Under the pieces are notes generated by a model. The model did not search any database. It worked only from the letters and a program-made list of their open reading frames with translations, and was not told the origin of the DNA. 64,000 nucleotides of DNA from Rhodobacteraceae bacterium HLUCCA12 (GTDB lineage Bacteria > Pseudomonadota > Alphaproteobacteria > Rhodobacterales > Rhodobacteraceae). How positions within the stretch are numbered: position 1 is the first letter of the stretch; the number at the start of each line of letters is the position of its first letter. The DNA is taken from assembly GCA_001314715.1 (NCBI GenBank), contig LJSV01000002.1, forward strand, positions 62,001 to 126,000, given 5' to 3'. The position numbers were made by a program, and so were the translations under genes. This document shows, in pieces, positions 30,997 through 40,401 of the stretch.

Positions 30997-32262
30997 TCAG
31001 CGGCTTGCGCGTTCCAGAAAGTCGATCAGCGCCGCACGGTCGCGCGGATCGCTGATGCGCTGGTCGGGCATGCGGCTGCCGGGGGTGTAGACCTCGGGTC
31101 CGTGTTCGAACAGGGCCGAGACGGTCTCGCGCGTCCAGACGATATCCATCGACCGCAGCGCTTGCGAATAGGCGTACCCCGGTGCGCTGGCGATGCGGCG
31201 GCCCAGAACGCCGTGCAGCGTTGGACCCGCGCGGCTGTTGTCGCCCGGCGACAGGCTGTGACACACGGCGCAGGCCCGCCAGACCCGCGCGCCGCGACTG
31301 CCGTCGTCGTGGTCGCCGGATGCCTGCGTGGCGCTTTGCCCCTGTCGTTCGCCATCCCTGGCCGACCATCGCCGGATCGTGCCATCGTTGCCGGCGCCCA
31401 GAAGGGTGTCGCGATCCAGCGCCAGCGCCCAGACCGGGTCGGCCCCGGCTGAAACGGTGAACCGTTCCGACAGATCTTGGTCCTCAAGCACCCAGACCGT
31501 CCCGTCGATTGCGGCCGCTGCGACGGCACCTGTGCCCGCCGCAACCGCGACCAACGGACGGTCGGTCAGGAACCGCTGGGGAAGTTGTGAACCATCGGCC
31601 GCATAGAGCCGTAAGGCGCCATCGGCAAAGACCACGGCCAGCCGACCTTCGGTCACGGCCAGCCCGTTGGGGCGGGCTGCCAGCCCGGCACGCGCCGCAA
31701 GCTGCGAAGCTCTGTCCCAGATACTCAGACGCAGATCGTCGCCCACGCTGGCCAGATGCCCGTCCGGCAGATACGCCAGACCGGTCAGTTGCCCCTGGTG
31801 CGCCTGATGGTCCTGCACGCTGTGATCATCCAGTGACATGCGCGCGATGCGCCCGTCGCCAAAGCCCGCGGCCAGTGTTGCGTCATCGGGGGCCAAGGAC
31901 AACGCCACGATCGGTGCATTGGTGTCGGGGGTGGCGAATGTCGGCCGTTCGACCGCACCCTGCCAAAGTGCGATGCGCCCGTCCTGACCGCCCGTGGCCA
32001 GCATCCCGCCAGGCAGGAATGCGACGGCGGTCACGTTCCCTTCGTGAAAGTGCTGGATCTGGCGGGCCGCGCCGGTGTCGAGATCCCAAAGGATCGAACG
32101 TGTGTCGAACCCGCCCGACAGGACCTGCCCGTCACGTATGGCCAGTGCGCCCACCGGGCCGCCATGTCCGGCAAGGTCTTGTGCCGATGCAGCCATGCCT
32201 TGCAGCGTGGCGCAAAGGGCAAGCCCGCGCATTCCGGTCAGGATCCAGCGTCGCCTAGTCAC
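30997..32262 (-). CDS. WD40-repeat beta-propeller fused to a C-terminal class I cytochrome c domain, exported
   Basis: Signal peptide, repeated ...GGFDTRSILWDL/GGQDGRIALWQ/GNDGTIRRWS blades, then CAVCHSL...GPTLHGVLGR...MP; GTG start at 32262. Confidence 0.88.
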   Translation of the reverse strand: MTRRRWILTGMRGLALCATLQGMAASAQDLAGHGGPVGALAIRDGQVLSGGFDTRSILWDLDTGAARQIQHFHEGNVTAVAFLPGGMLATGGQDGRIALWQGAVERPTFATPDTNAPIVALSLAPDDATLAAGFGDGRIARMSLDDHSVQDHQAHQGQLTGLAYLPDGHLASVGDDLRLSIWDRASQLAARAGLAARPNGLAVTEGRLAVVFADGALRLYAADGSQLPQRFLTDRPLVAVAAGTGAVAAAAIDGTVWVLEDQDLSERFTVSAGADPVWALALDRDTLLGAGNDGTIRRWSARDGERQGQSATQASGDHDDGSRGARVWRACAVCHSLSPGDNSRAGPTLHGVLGRRIASAPGYAYSQALRSMDIVWTRETVSALFEHGPEVYTPGSRMPDQRISDPRDRAALIDFLERASR

Positions 32263-32410
32263 CGATCAGGTTGGACCCCGGATCACTGACCCGCGCGCCC
32301 TCGGTGGTGAAGACGGCATGGCTGGGCTGCTGGTAATTCTGGTTGAGAACGTAGTGGGCGGCAAAGCCCAGAACGATGGCAATGACGGCGGCAGAGAGAA
32401 AGGCTTTCAT
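32255..32410 (-). CDS. Small (51 aa) single-TM protein, not in the supplied ORF track
   Basis: MKAFLSAAVIAIVLGFAAHYVLNQNYQQPSHAVFTTEGARVSDPGSNLIGD*; stop overlaps the GTG start of the WD40-cytochrome c gene. Confidence 0.75.
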   Translation of the reverse strand: MKAFLSAAVIAIVLGFAAHYVLNQNYQQPSHAVFTTEGARVSDPGSNLIGD

Positions 32411-32457
32411 GGCGGGTTTCCTCCTGTAGGAACGATACGGATTCCGGGGCGTGGTTG

Positions 32458-33546
32458 CTATCGTTTTTGATCGTTCAGAGAGTCAATCATGCCGCGCGCG
32501 ATTGCGCCGAACGCCCCTCCTATCGGGCCGTCGGGTTGGCTGGCGACAACGGGGCGGCCACGATCCGAGGCCTCGCGCAGTTCCATCGTCAGCGGAACGG
32601 CGCCCAGAAAGGGTACGCCCAGGCGTGCGGCCTCGTCACGTGCGCCACCCTGGCCAAAGATGGCGTGTTCGCCGCCGCAATCGGGGCAGACGAAATGGGC
32701 CATGTTCTCGACCAGACCCAGAATCGGCACATCGACCTTGCGGAACATGGCGATCCCGCGCCGCGCGTCGATCAGCGACAGATCCTGCGGCGTCGAGACG
32801 ATCACCGCACCGGCAAGTTGCGTGCCTTGCGCCAGCGCCAGTTGCGCATCGCCCGTGCCCGGCGGCATGTCGACGATCAGCATGTCCAGCGCCCCCCAGT
32901 CGACATCCGCGATCATCTGGGTGATCGCCGACATGACCATGGGGCCGCGCCAGATCATGGCGGTCTCTGGATCGACCAGAAGGCCGATCGACATCGCCTT
33001 CAGGCCATAGGCATCCATCGGCCTGAGCTTGCGTCCCTGGGTCGTTTGCGGCTTGCCGGTCAGGCCCAGCAACGTGGGCAGTGACGGGCCGTAGATATCG
33101 GCGTCCAGAACGCCCACCGTGTAGCCCAGGGCGCGAACGGCAAGTGCCAGGTTGACGGCGGTGGTGGATTTGCCCACGCCGCCTTTGCCCGAGGCCACGG
33201 CGATCACATGGCGCACGTCCGCCAGTGGGCGGGGCGCGGGGGACGGGGCATCCAGTGTCGGAGGGGTTTTCGGCGGTGGCGGCGCGGCGGATTCGGCGGT
33301 CAGGACGACCATGGCTTGCGTCACACCCGCCAGCTCACGCAGGGTGACTTCAGCGGCCGCGCGCACCGGGGCGAATGCCGCCGCCTCATCGGGTCGAATG
33401 CGAATGGCCAGGCTGATCTTTCCGTTGGTGGCTGAAAGCCCCTCGATCCGGCCCGAACCCGCCAGATCGCCGCCGTCAGGCATGGCGACCGTGGCCAGCA
33501 CGTCGCGGGCACGATCAATGAGCGAGGGCGCGAAACGGGGTGTCAT
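32458..33546 (-). CDS. Mrp/NBP35-family Fe-S carrier ATPase (ApbC)
   Basis: VIAVASGKGGVGKSTTAVNLALA, DADIYGPSLPTLLG, DMPPGTGDAQLAL, VCPDCGG. Confidence 0.95.
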   Translation of the reverse strand: MTPRFAPSLIDRARDVLATVAMPDGGDLAGSGRIEGLSATNGKISLAIRIRPDEAAAFAPVRAAAEVTLRELAGVTQAMVVLTAESAAPPPPKTPPTLDAPSPAPRPLADVRHVIAVASGKGGVGKSTTAVNLALAVRALGYTVGVLDADIYGPSLPTLLGLTGKPQTTQGRKLRPMDAYGLKAMSIGLLVDPETAMIWRGPMVMSAITQMIADVDWGALDMLIVDMPPGTGDAQLALAQGTQLAGAVIVSTPQDLSLIDARRGIAMFRKVDVPILGLVENMAHFVCPDCGGEHAIFGQGGARDEAARLGVPFLGAVPLTMELREASDRGRPVVASQPDGPIGGAFGAIARGMIDSLNDQKR

Positions 33547-33642
33547 GCGGTGCGTCGGTCCGGGGCTGGGAAGAAACGGCCCGGCACTTGGTTGGTGCCG
33601 GGCCTGCATGACCCGCGCCGCGCGGGTCGACAATGGGCGGCG

Positions 33643-34629
33643 CTACTCGGCCGGGCTGATCTGTGCGTCGTTGCGGGCCTTGGTGTCCTTGACGTCCTCG
33701 ACCCAGAGCGAGTGATGCTCCTTGGCCCAGTTCTCATCGACCTCGCCGGTGCCCATGGCGTCGAATGCGCCCTCCATGCCGACCGAACCGATATAGATAT
33801 GCGCCAGGATCAGCGCCGACATGGCCGCCGCCACCAGCGCGTGGATCACCTGAAAGAACTGCCAGTCGGTGGCACTGCCGGCTTCGGCCGGGAACAGCAG
33901 CATCACCCCGGTAAAGGACATGATCGCCCCGCCCACAATGACCGACCAGAACACCACCTTCTGGCCAAAGTTGAACTTGCGCGCCGGCGGATGAACGCCT
34001 TTCTTGAACAGCCCGCCGCCTTGCTTGATCCATTCCAGATCCAGTTTCGACGGAATGTTGTGGATCACCCACAGCAGGAACACCATGATCAGCGCAGCCA
34101 TGAACGGCCAGGCCAGGTAGTTGTGCGCGATCTTGCCCCAGGCGGTCAGCGTGCCGAACGCGCCTTCGCCCAGAAGCGGCAGTACGACGGTGCGCCCGAT
34201 CACCAGGTTCAGCCCGGTCAGGGCAAGAACGATGAACGTGCTGGCCAGCATCCAGTGGGCAAAGCGCTCAATGGCATTGAAGCGCAGGATCTTGCGGCCC
34301 GAAAAACCGCCGTCGATGCGGATACGACCCCGGATCAGGTAGAACAGGACCAGGATGGCCAGCGTCCCCAACACGGCGACGATCGACAGGGTCTGCAAGG
34401 TATCGCCCTGCATCGCGGCCCATAGCTTGTTGTCTGGCGAAATCAGGCTGGCCGCCCCGTCATCGGGGATCGAGGCGCGACCCCCCACGGCCTCGCCCGA
34501 TTGCAGGGCGCGCAGCAGCGCGTCCTCGTTAACGGATTCGGCGGTCGGGTTGACCTGCGCCAGCGCCGTTCCGGCCCAGACCAGCGGGACTGCCGCGACG
34601 GTGGCGAGGCGCGATAGCGTGTTCGTCAT
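33643..34629 (-). CDS. Formate dehydrogenase subunit gamma (cytochrome b556)
   Basis: RFNAIERFAHWMLASTFIVLALTGLNL...HIYIGSVGMEGAFDAMGTGEVDENWAKEHHSLW. Confidence 0.95.
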   Translation of the reverse strand: MTNTLSRLATVAAVPLVWAGTALAQVNPTAESVNEDALLRALQSGEAVGGRASIPDDGAASLISPDNKLWAAMQGDTLQTLSIVAVLGTLAILVLFYLIRGRIRIDGGFSGRKILRFNAIERFAHWMLASTFIVLALTGLNLVIGRTVVLPLLGEGAFGTLTAWGKIAHNYLAWPFMAALIMVFLLWVIHNIPSKLDLEWIKQGGGLFKKGVHPPARKFNFGQKVVFWSVIVGGAIMSFTGVMLLFPAEAGSATDWQFFQVIHALVAAAMSALILAHIYIGSVGMEGAFDAMGTGEVDENWAKEHHSLWVEDVKDTKARNDAQISPAE

Positions 34630-34654
34630 GGGTTCATCCTCCCGGTTGCGGCGC

Positions 34655-35251
34655 TCATACGGAGACCGTCTCGCCATAGGCCGTGCGCCAGCCCCAGGCG
34701 CCCGAACCATAGCCGCGCGTGACCACGCGCTCGCGGTAGATATCGGCGATGATGTCGCCGTCGCCAGCCAGCAGCGCCTTGGTCGAGCACATCTCGGCGC
34801 ACAGCGGCAGCTTGCCTTCGGCCAGGCGGTTGGCGCCGTATTTTTCATACTCCGCCGCGCTCAGATCGGCCTCGGGCCCGCCCGAGCAATAGGTGCATTT
34901 GTCCATCTTGCCGCGCGTGCCGAAATTGGCGGTCTGCGGATACTGCGGCGCACCGAAGGGGCAGGCATAGCTGCAATAGCCGCACCCGATGCAGGTGTCC
35001 TTGTTGTGCAGGACCACCGCATCCTCGGTGGTGTAGAAGCAATCGACCGGGCAGACCGCGGCGCAGGGCGCATCGGTGCAGTGCATGCAGGCCATCGACA
35101 CCGAGCGTTCGCCCGGCAGGCCGTCATTGATGGTGATCACCCGCCGCCGGTTGATGCCCCAGGGCACCTCGTGCTCGTTCTTGCAGGCGGTAACGCAGGC
35201 GTTGCACTCGATGCAGCGGTCGGCGTCGCAAAGGAATTTCATCCGTGCCAT
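34655..35251 (-). CDS. Formate dehydrogenase beta subunit (4Fe-4S)
   Basis: CIECNACVTACKNEHEVPWGINRRRVITINDG...four Cys clusters. Confidence 0.96.
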   Translation of the reverse strand: MARMKFLCDADRCIECNACVTACKNEHEVPWGINRRRVITINDGLPGERSVSMACMHCTDAPCAAVCPVDCFYTTEDAVVLHNKDTCIGCGYCSYACPFGAPQYPQTANFGTRGKMDKCTYCSGGPEADLSAAEYEKYGANRLAEGKLPLCAEMCSTKALLAGDGDIIADIYRERVVTRGYGSGAWGWRTAYGETVSV

Positions 35252-35267
35252 TGTTGCGTCCCCTCCG

Positions 35268-38225
35268 TTACGCGGCTTCGATCTGGCAAAGCGTGACCTT
35301 GCCTTCGTGCATGCCGGTCACCGGGTCATAGCCGTAGGTGGTGATGACATTGACGGATTCGCCCAGCACGATCGGGTCTGCCCCCTCGGGGTATTTGCCC
35401 CGCTGATCCTCGCCCTGGAACCAGCCGGCAAAATGAAAGGGCATGAACGCCAGCCCCGGATTCACCCGCTCGGTCACCAGTGCCTTGACCCTGGCGCGCG
35501 ATTCCCCCTCGGCCCCGGTCACCCAGACCCAGCCGCCATCGACGATGCCGCGCTCCTCGGCGTCCTGCGGATTGATCTCGACGAACATGTCCTGCTGAAG
35601 CTCGGCCAGCCAAGGGTTCGAGCGCGTTTCCTCGCCGCCCCCCTCGTATTCCACCAGCCGCCCCGAGGTCAGCACGATCGGGAAGTTTTCTGCGACCCGG
35701 TTGTCCACATTGGCCATCTGGATTGTGTGGCCGATGTTGGGCATCCGCTGGTGGCGGCTGTCGTCGCGCGTCGGATAATCGGCGACCAGGTCGGGACGCG
35801 GCGAATAGATCGGTTCGCGGTGCACTGGGATCGGGTCGGGCAGATTCCACGCCACGGCGCGGGCCTTGCCGTTGCCGAAGGGCACGCAGCCGTGTTCGAT
35901 CGCCACGCGCTGAATGCCGCCCGACAGGTCGATCGACCAGCTGACGGCGCCGGGATCGTCGCCGCCGATGCGTTCGATCGTGGCGCGTTCCTCGTCGGTC
36001 AGGTCGGCGTCCCAGCCCAGCTGTTGCAGCAGGGCATAGGTGAACTGCGGATACCCGTCCTCGATATCCGATTCCGGGGGCCAGTTGCCCTCGGCCAGAA
36101 GGGTTTCGCCATCACGCTCCAGCCCGAAGCGCGGCCGGAAGGCGCCGCCGCCGTCCTTGACCGGAATGTTGGGGTTGTAAAGGATATGGGTGCCCGGATG
36201 GCGGAACTCGGGCGTGCCCCAGCAGGGCCAAGGCAGGCCATAGTAATCGCCGCGCACCTCTTCGGGGGCGTCATCGCCGGCGCGCAGGGTCACCAGGTCG
36301 AAATGTTCCTGGTATGCGATATGGGCCTTCAGCCGCTCGGGCGACTGGCCGGTATAGCCGGTGGACCAGCCGCCGCGATTGATCTCGCGCAGGATCGACT
36401 CGGCCGAGGGTTCCGGTCCGAACTTGCCCTCGATCATGTCATAGGGTTTGAACATCTCGTCGGCGAAGCCCAGCTTTTCGGACAGGCGGTAGATGACCGC
36501 GAAATCGTTGTCCGATTCAAAGATCGGATCGACGATCTTTTCGCCCCACTGGACGGATCGGTTGGACGCCGTGCGCGAGCCGTTCACTTCGAACTGGGTG
36601 CAGACCGGCAACAGATAGGTGTTGTCGCTGCGTGAATGCAGCGCGGCAAAAGTGGTCGGGTGCGGGTCGGCCACGACCAGCAGGTCCAGCGCATCCATGC
36701 CGCGCTGGGCGTCCTGCATCCGTGGCACGGTGTTGCCGCCGTGCCCCATGACGATCATCGCCTTGATGTTGTCGCGCTGATCGACCTCTTCGGCATCCAG
36801 AAGCGCGGCATCGAACCAGCGCGTCGAGGTGATGCCGGGCACACCCATGTTCTGTTCGGGGGTGCGCGCATCGCGACCGCCCTTGGCGGGCACTTCGTCA
36901 AAGCGGCTGACGAAATAGTCATAGGGCACGTCCCAGACCCGCGACCAGTGGCGCCACGCCCCTTCGCCCAGGCCGTAATAGCAGGGCAGGTTGGCCACAT
37001 CGAGTCCGAAGTCCGTCGCCCCCTGAACGTTGCAGTGGCCGCGGAAGATATTGGCGCCGGTGCCGGGGAAGCCCACATTGCCGGTTGCCAGCAAGAGGTT
37101 GCAATAGGCGCGCACGTTCGCGGTGCCGACCGTGTGCTGCGTGCCCCCCATGCACCAGATGAAGGTCGAGGGCTTTTGCGTGGCAAAGGTTTCTGCCACC
37201 CGTGCCAGCGTGTCGCCGGGGATGCCGGAGATGTCTTCGACGACATCCGGGGTATAGGCCTGCACCGCCTCGCGGATCTGGTCCATGCCCCAGACCCGCT
37301 GATCCAGGAATTCCTGATCTTCCCAGCCGTTCTCGAAGATGTGCCACATGATCCCCCAGATCACCGCGATGTCGGTGCCGGGGCGGAAGCGGACATATTC
37401 GGTGGCATGGGCCGCGGTGCGGGTGAAGCGCGGGTCCAGCACGATGACGTTGGCGCGGTTGAGCTCCTTGCCCTCAAGGATGTGCTGCAACGAGACCGGG
37501 TGCGCCTCGGCCGCGTTGGAGCCCATGAAGATCACGGTCTTCGAGTTGCGGATGTCGTTGTAGCTGTTGGTCATCGCGCCGTAGCCCCAGGTATTGGCCA
37601 CGCCGGCGACGGTGGTCGAATGGCAGATCCGCGCCTGGTGATCGACATTGTTCGTGCCCCAGAAGGCCGCGAACTTGCGGAACAGATACGACCCCTCGTT
37701 CGAGAACTTCGCCGACCCCAGCAGATAGACGCTGTCGGCGCCCGAATTCTCGCGGATATCCAGTAGCTTGTCGCCGATCTCGTCGATCGCGTCTTCCCAG
37801 CTGATGCGCTGCCATTCGCCGCCCACCTTCTTCATCGGGTATTTCAGGCGACGATCGCCGTGGACCAGTTCACGCACCGATGCGCCCTTGGCGCAATGGG
37901 TGCCGCGGTTGATCGGGCTGTGCCAGCTGGGTTCCTGGCCGACCCAGACCCCGTTCTGCACTTCGGCGGTCACGGTGCAACCGACCGAGCAATGGGTGCA
38001 GATGTTCTTGCGGCGCTCGATGTCCTGGCTGTGGTCGGTCGGCCCGGCCTCGGCCCGGCGGGTCATTCCGGCGCCGATGCCGCCAAGGGCGGCAAGCCCG
38101 GCCACGCCCAGCCCGGACGACCGAAGGAAGCTGCGCCGGTCGATCGGCTTTGCCGACAGCCCCGCCGCCATCTGCGACAGACGGCCGCCCTGCGCGGCCT
38201 CACGGGTTCTGCGTTTGACCAGCAT
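35268..38225 (-). CDS. Formate dehydrogenase alpha subunit (TAT-exported, Mo/W-bisPGD, Cys-type)
   Basis: RRSFLRSSGLG TAT motif; CTHCSVGCTVTAEVQNGVWVGQEP; active-site RICHSTTVAG (Cys rather than Sec). Confidence 0.96.
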   Translation of the reverse strand: MLVKRRTREAAQGGRLSQMAAGLSAKPIDRRSFLRSSGLGVAGLAALGGIGAGMTRRAEAGPTDHSQDIERRKNICTHCSVGCTVTAEVQNGVWVGQEPSWHSPINRGTHCAKGASVRELVHGDRRLKYPMKKVGGEWQRISWEDAIDEIGDKLLDIRENSGADSVYLLGSAKFSNEGSYLFRKFAAFWGTNNVDHQARICHSTTVAGVANTWGYGAMTNSYNDIRNSKTVIFMGSNAAEAHPVSLQHILEGKELNRANVIVLDPRFTRTAAHATEYVRFRPGTDIAVIWGIMWHIFENGWEDQEFLDQRVWGMDQIREAVQAYTPDVVEDISGIPGDTLARVAETFATQKPSTFIWCMGGTQHTVGTANVRAYCNLLLATGNVGFPGTGANIFRGHCNVQGATDFGLDVANLPCYYGLGEGAWRHWSRVWDVPYDYFVSRFDEVPAKGGRDARTPEQNMGVPGITSTRWFDAALLDAEEVDQRDNIKAMIVMGHGGNTVPRMQDAQRGMDALDLLVVADPHPTTFAALHSRSDNTYLLPVCTQFEVNGSRTASNRSVQWGEKIVDPIFESDNDFAVIYRLSEKLGFADEMFKPYDMIEGKFGPEPSAESILREINRGGWSTGYTGQSPERLKAHIAYQEHFDLVTLRAGDDAPEEVRGDYYGLPWPCWGTPEFRHPGTHILYNPNIPVKDGGGAFRPRFGLERDGETLLAEGNWPPESDIEDGYPQFTYALLQQLGWDADLTDEERATIERIGGDDPGAVSWSIDLSGGIQRVAIEHGCVPFGNGKARAVAWNLPDPIPVHREPIYSPRPDLVADYPTRDDSRHQRMPNIGHTIQMANVDNRVAENFPIVLTSGRLVEYEGGGEETRSNPWLAELQQDMFVEINPQDAEERGIVDGGWVWVTGAEGESRARVKALVTERVNPGLAFMPFHFAGWFQGEDQRGKYPEGADPIVLGESVNVITTYGYDPVTGMHEGKVTLCQIEAA

Positions 38226-38228
38226 GAC

Positions 38229-38438
38229 TCATTCCTCCGGGCGGTAGTAGCGATTGGTGCGGTAGAACGTCTCGACGTGCTCGGTTTCGCGGTAGCGCGC
38301 GCGGGTGCGCTCGTCGCCGGTTTCCCGGGCCATGACCGGCCGGGCCCCGCCAACGCTCAGCGCCGAGGCTGCCCCCGCACCAAGGGCCGCGCCAAAAAGG
38401 CCGCGCCGGCTGATGCGGTTTTCACGATGCTTCGTCAT
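38229..38438 (-). CDS. Small TAT-signal formate dehydrogenase accessory protein (FdhX-like)
   Basis: RISRRGLFGAALGAGAASALSVGGA...YRETEHVETFYRTNRYY directly upstream of fdhA. Confidence 0.85.
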   Translation of the reverse strand: MTKHRENRISRRGLFGAALGAGAASALSVGGARPVMARETGDERTRARYRETEHVETFYRTNRYYRPEE

Positions 38439-38494
38439 GTCCAACCTCCCTGGGTTTCGGGCTGTCGTCGCGCCCGATGACGTCGTCTGTCCAG

Positions 38495-39100
38495 TCATGC
38501 CGCCAGGGCAAAGGCCCTGGCGTCGATATCCACAAGCAGTCGCCCGATCTCGGCCATCGGGCGATAGAAGGCCGCGCTGGGCGCAACGGCCAGATCGTCA
38601 AAGAAGCGGCCGGCCCAGGGGGCAAGGTGGCGCTGAAAGAACGCGGACTGTTCGACGGGATCGGTGTCGATCTCGCCCGCGGCCATGGCGCCCATCACCT
38701 CGAACAAAAGGGCGATATGGTCCTCGGGTTCATGCCGATCCCTGGCGCGGGCGATGCCCAGCCGCGCCAGATCGCCGCGCAGTTCGGCCAGCGGCCGTTC
38801 GTTCAGAAATCCGGTCATGTAGAAACTGGCATAGGGCAGCAGTTCGCCGCGGCCGACACCGATGAACAGCTCGAAATACTCGCGCTCGACGGTCCTGGCG
38901 TCGGTTTCGCGGGCGGCGCGTGCCAACGCCCCATAGGCCTGACCCAGCGGCGTCGCATCGCCCTGAAGGGCGGCGGCGGCGTCAAGCATGGCCTGATCGG
39001 GGGGGGCGGCAAGAAGGCGGGACAGGAAGCGATATTGCGCGCTTCGCAGCAGATCGACCGTATCGCTCGCTGGCCCGGAGCCGGGCTGGCTTGCCGTCAT
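38495..39100 (-). CDS. TorD/DmsD-family molybdoenzyme chaperone
   Basis: REYFELFIGVGRGELLPYASFYMTGFLNERPLAELR...EPEDHIALLFEVM. Confidence 0.92.
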   Translation of the reverse strand: MTASQPGSGPASDTVDLLRSAQYRFLSRLLAAPPDQAMLDAAAALQGDATPLGQAYGALARAARETDARTVEREYFELFIGVGRGELLPYASFYMTGFLNERPLAELRGDLARLGIARARDRHEPEDHIALLFEVMGAMAAGEIDTDPVEQSAFFQRHLAPWAGRFFDDLAVAPSAAFYRPMAEIGRLLVDIDARAFALAA

Positions 39101-39168
39101 CTGAGACTCTCCCGAAACGCCTCGTTGGGCGGGCAGGGCGGTTTTCCGCGTTGTCCTGCAACTGTTTC

Positions 39169-39198
39169 ACTATACCGTCAGGTCAAGAGCCCGGTCAA
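39169..39198 (-). promoter_or_regulatory. Sigma70-like promoter for the fdh operon
   Basis: Minus strand TTGACC-N18-TATAGT, about 70 nt upstream of the TorD-type ORF. Confidence 0.6.
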
Positions 39199-39230
39199 AT
39201 GAATCCGGCGGCTACGCATACGACCTTTGT

Positions 39231-39884
39231 CTAGCTGGGCATCGCCCCGCCATGGCGCCGGCGGGACCGGTCCGGTGCAGGCTGCGCCGCGCCAGTTTCA
39301 CGCCCTTTGGGGTCATCAGATTGTCCCGTCGCCTGACCTTGGGGTTCGGGCGCGGCGGTCTTGTGCGGATCGCGTTCGCCGGTGTCGGATTGCGCAGGCG
39401 GTGCACCGGGCTGATCTGCGACTGGCTCGGTCTCGCGAATTGCGGGGCGCGGCGCCTTGAGAGCCTGGGCCATCTTGCGAATGCTGTCTGCCGTCAGGAT
39501 GCCGCCATCGCCCGGCACCCCACCCGGCGTGTTCCAATCCCAGGCGTAATCGACCGCGCAATCGACATGATCGCGGATGGCCGGCGTCAGAAGCCACATC
39601 TTGCGCATGGCGGCATTCCTGAGGGGGGCCGGGACACCGGGGCGCAGGAAGGGGCGCAAGTCGCTCTCGGCGGTCAAGGTCTCGATCCTGGGCAGGGCGG
39701 CCAGTTCCGCCTCGCTCACGGGGGGCGGTTCGTCGGGCAGGAATGGATCGCCGGGCGTGGGGGCCTCGGTCTCGTCATCCTCGGGCCGCTGTGACGGGTC
39801 TGCCCGGCGGTCCAGGGCCTTGCGCTGCGACCAGCGATCCAGGAACGATCCGCCGCTCATGTCTGACCCTCGGGTTTGTGCCAT
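39231..39884 (-). CDS. DUF3306 protein
   Basis: FLDRWSQRKALDRR...RPFLRPGVPAPLRNAAMRKMWLLTPAIRDHVDCAVDYAWDWNTPGGVPG. Confidence 0.88.
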   Translation of the reverse strand: MAQTRGSDMSGGSFLDRWSQRKALDRRADPSQRPEDDETEAPTPGDPFLPDEPPPVSEAELAALPRIETLTAESDLRPFLRPGVPAPLRNAAMRKMWLLTPAIRDHVDCAVDYAWDWNTPGGVPGDGGILTADSIRKMAQALKAPRPAIRETEPVADQPGAPPAQSDTGERDPHKTAAPEPQGQATGQSDDPKGRETGAAQPAPDRSRRRHGGAMPS

Positions 39885-40387
39885 TTCTGTTCGGGCGGCA
39901 GGATGCGGGGCGCGCGGGCCTGCAAGGCGTTCGGATCGCTGGGCTGGCGCTTGCGTTTCTTGAACGGGATGTCGACATGGTGGCGCGCCACGAAAGCTGC
40001 CAGCGCGTCGCGGATCGCGGCGGGCATCGGCACGGCCTCGACCGTGGCGTCGTCGTCGCCGGCGAACCCCTCGCCCTCATAGGGATCGACCGTGATGCAC
40101 GCCAGTTCGGCGGTGGCCGGGTCCTGCCCGCGCAGCGCCACCCAGACCGAAGGACGGCCAGAGTTCAGATTGTCCATGTGATGCGAGGTGTCGCCCGAGA
40201 ACAGCACCATTTCCGCGGCACCCAGATACCAGGTCTCGGTGCCGCTTTCATCGGTGATCAGGGTGCGGGGCGCCAGCGCGGGCACTTGCGGCAACACCGC
40301 CGACGGGCGCAACTGCGCCTGCCCCCAGCGCGTGACCGGTGGGCGGCGCATCGCCAGAACGCCCAGATGCAAGACCTCTTGCGGCAT
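39857..40387 (-). CDS. DUF3305 protein
   Basis: MRRPPVTRWGQAQLRPSAVLP...TWYLGAAEMVLFSGDTSHHMDNLNSGRPSVWVALR. Confidence 0.87.
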   Translation of the reverse strand: MPQEVLHLGVLAMRRPPVTRWGQAQLRPSAVLPQVPALAPRTLITDESGTETWYLGAAEMVLFSGDTSHHMDNLNSGRPSVWVALRGQDPATAELACITVDPYEGEGFAGDDDATVEAVPMPAAIRDALAAFVARHHVDIPFKKRKRQPSDPNALQARAPRILPPEQKWHKPEGQT

Positions 40388-40401
40388 CGTTTCCCCCCTT
40401 G

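Noticed and set aside
35268-38225. Possible selenocysteine codon in formate dehydrogenase alpha
   Set aside because: The reading frame is continuous and the catalytic position is a Cys codon (RICHST).
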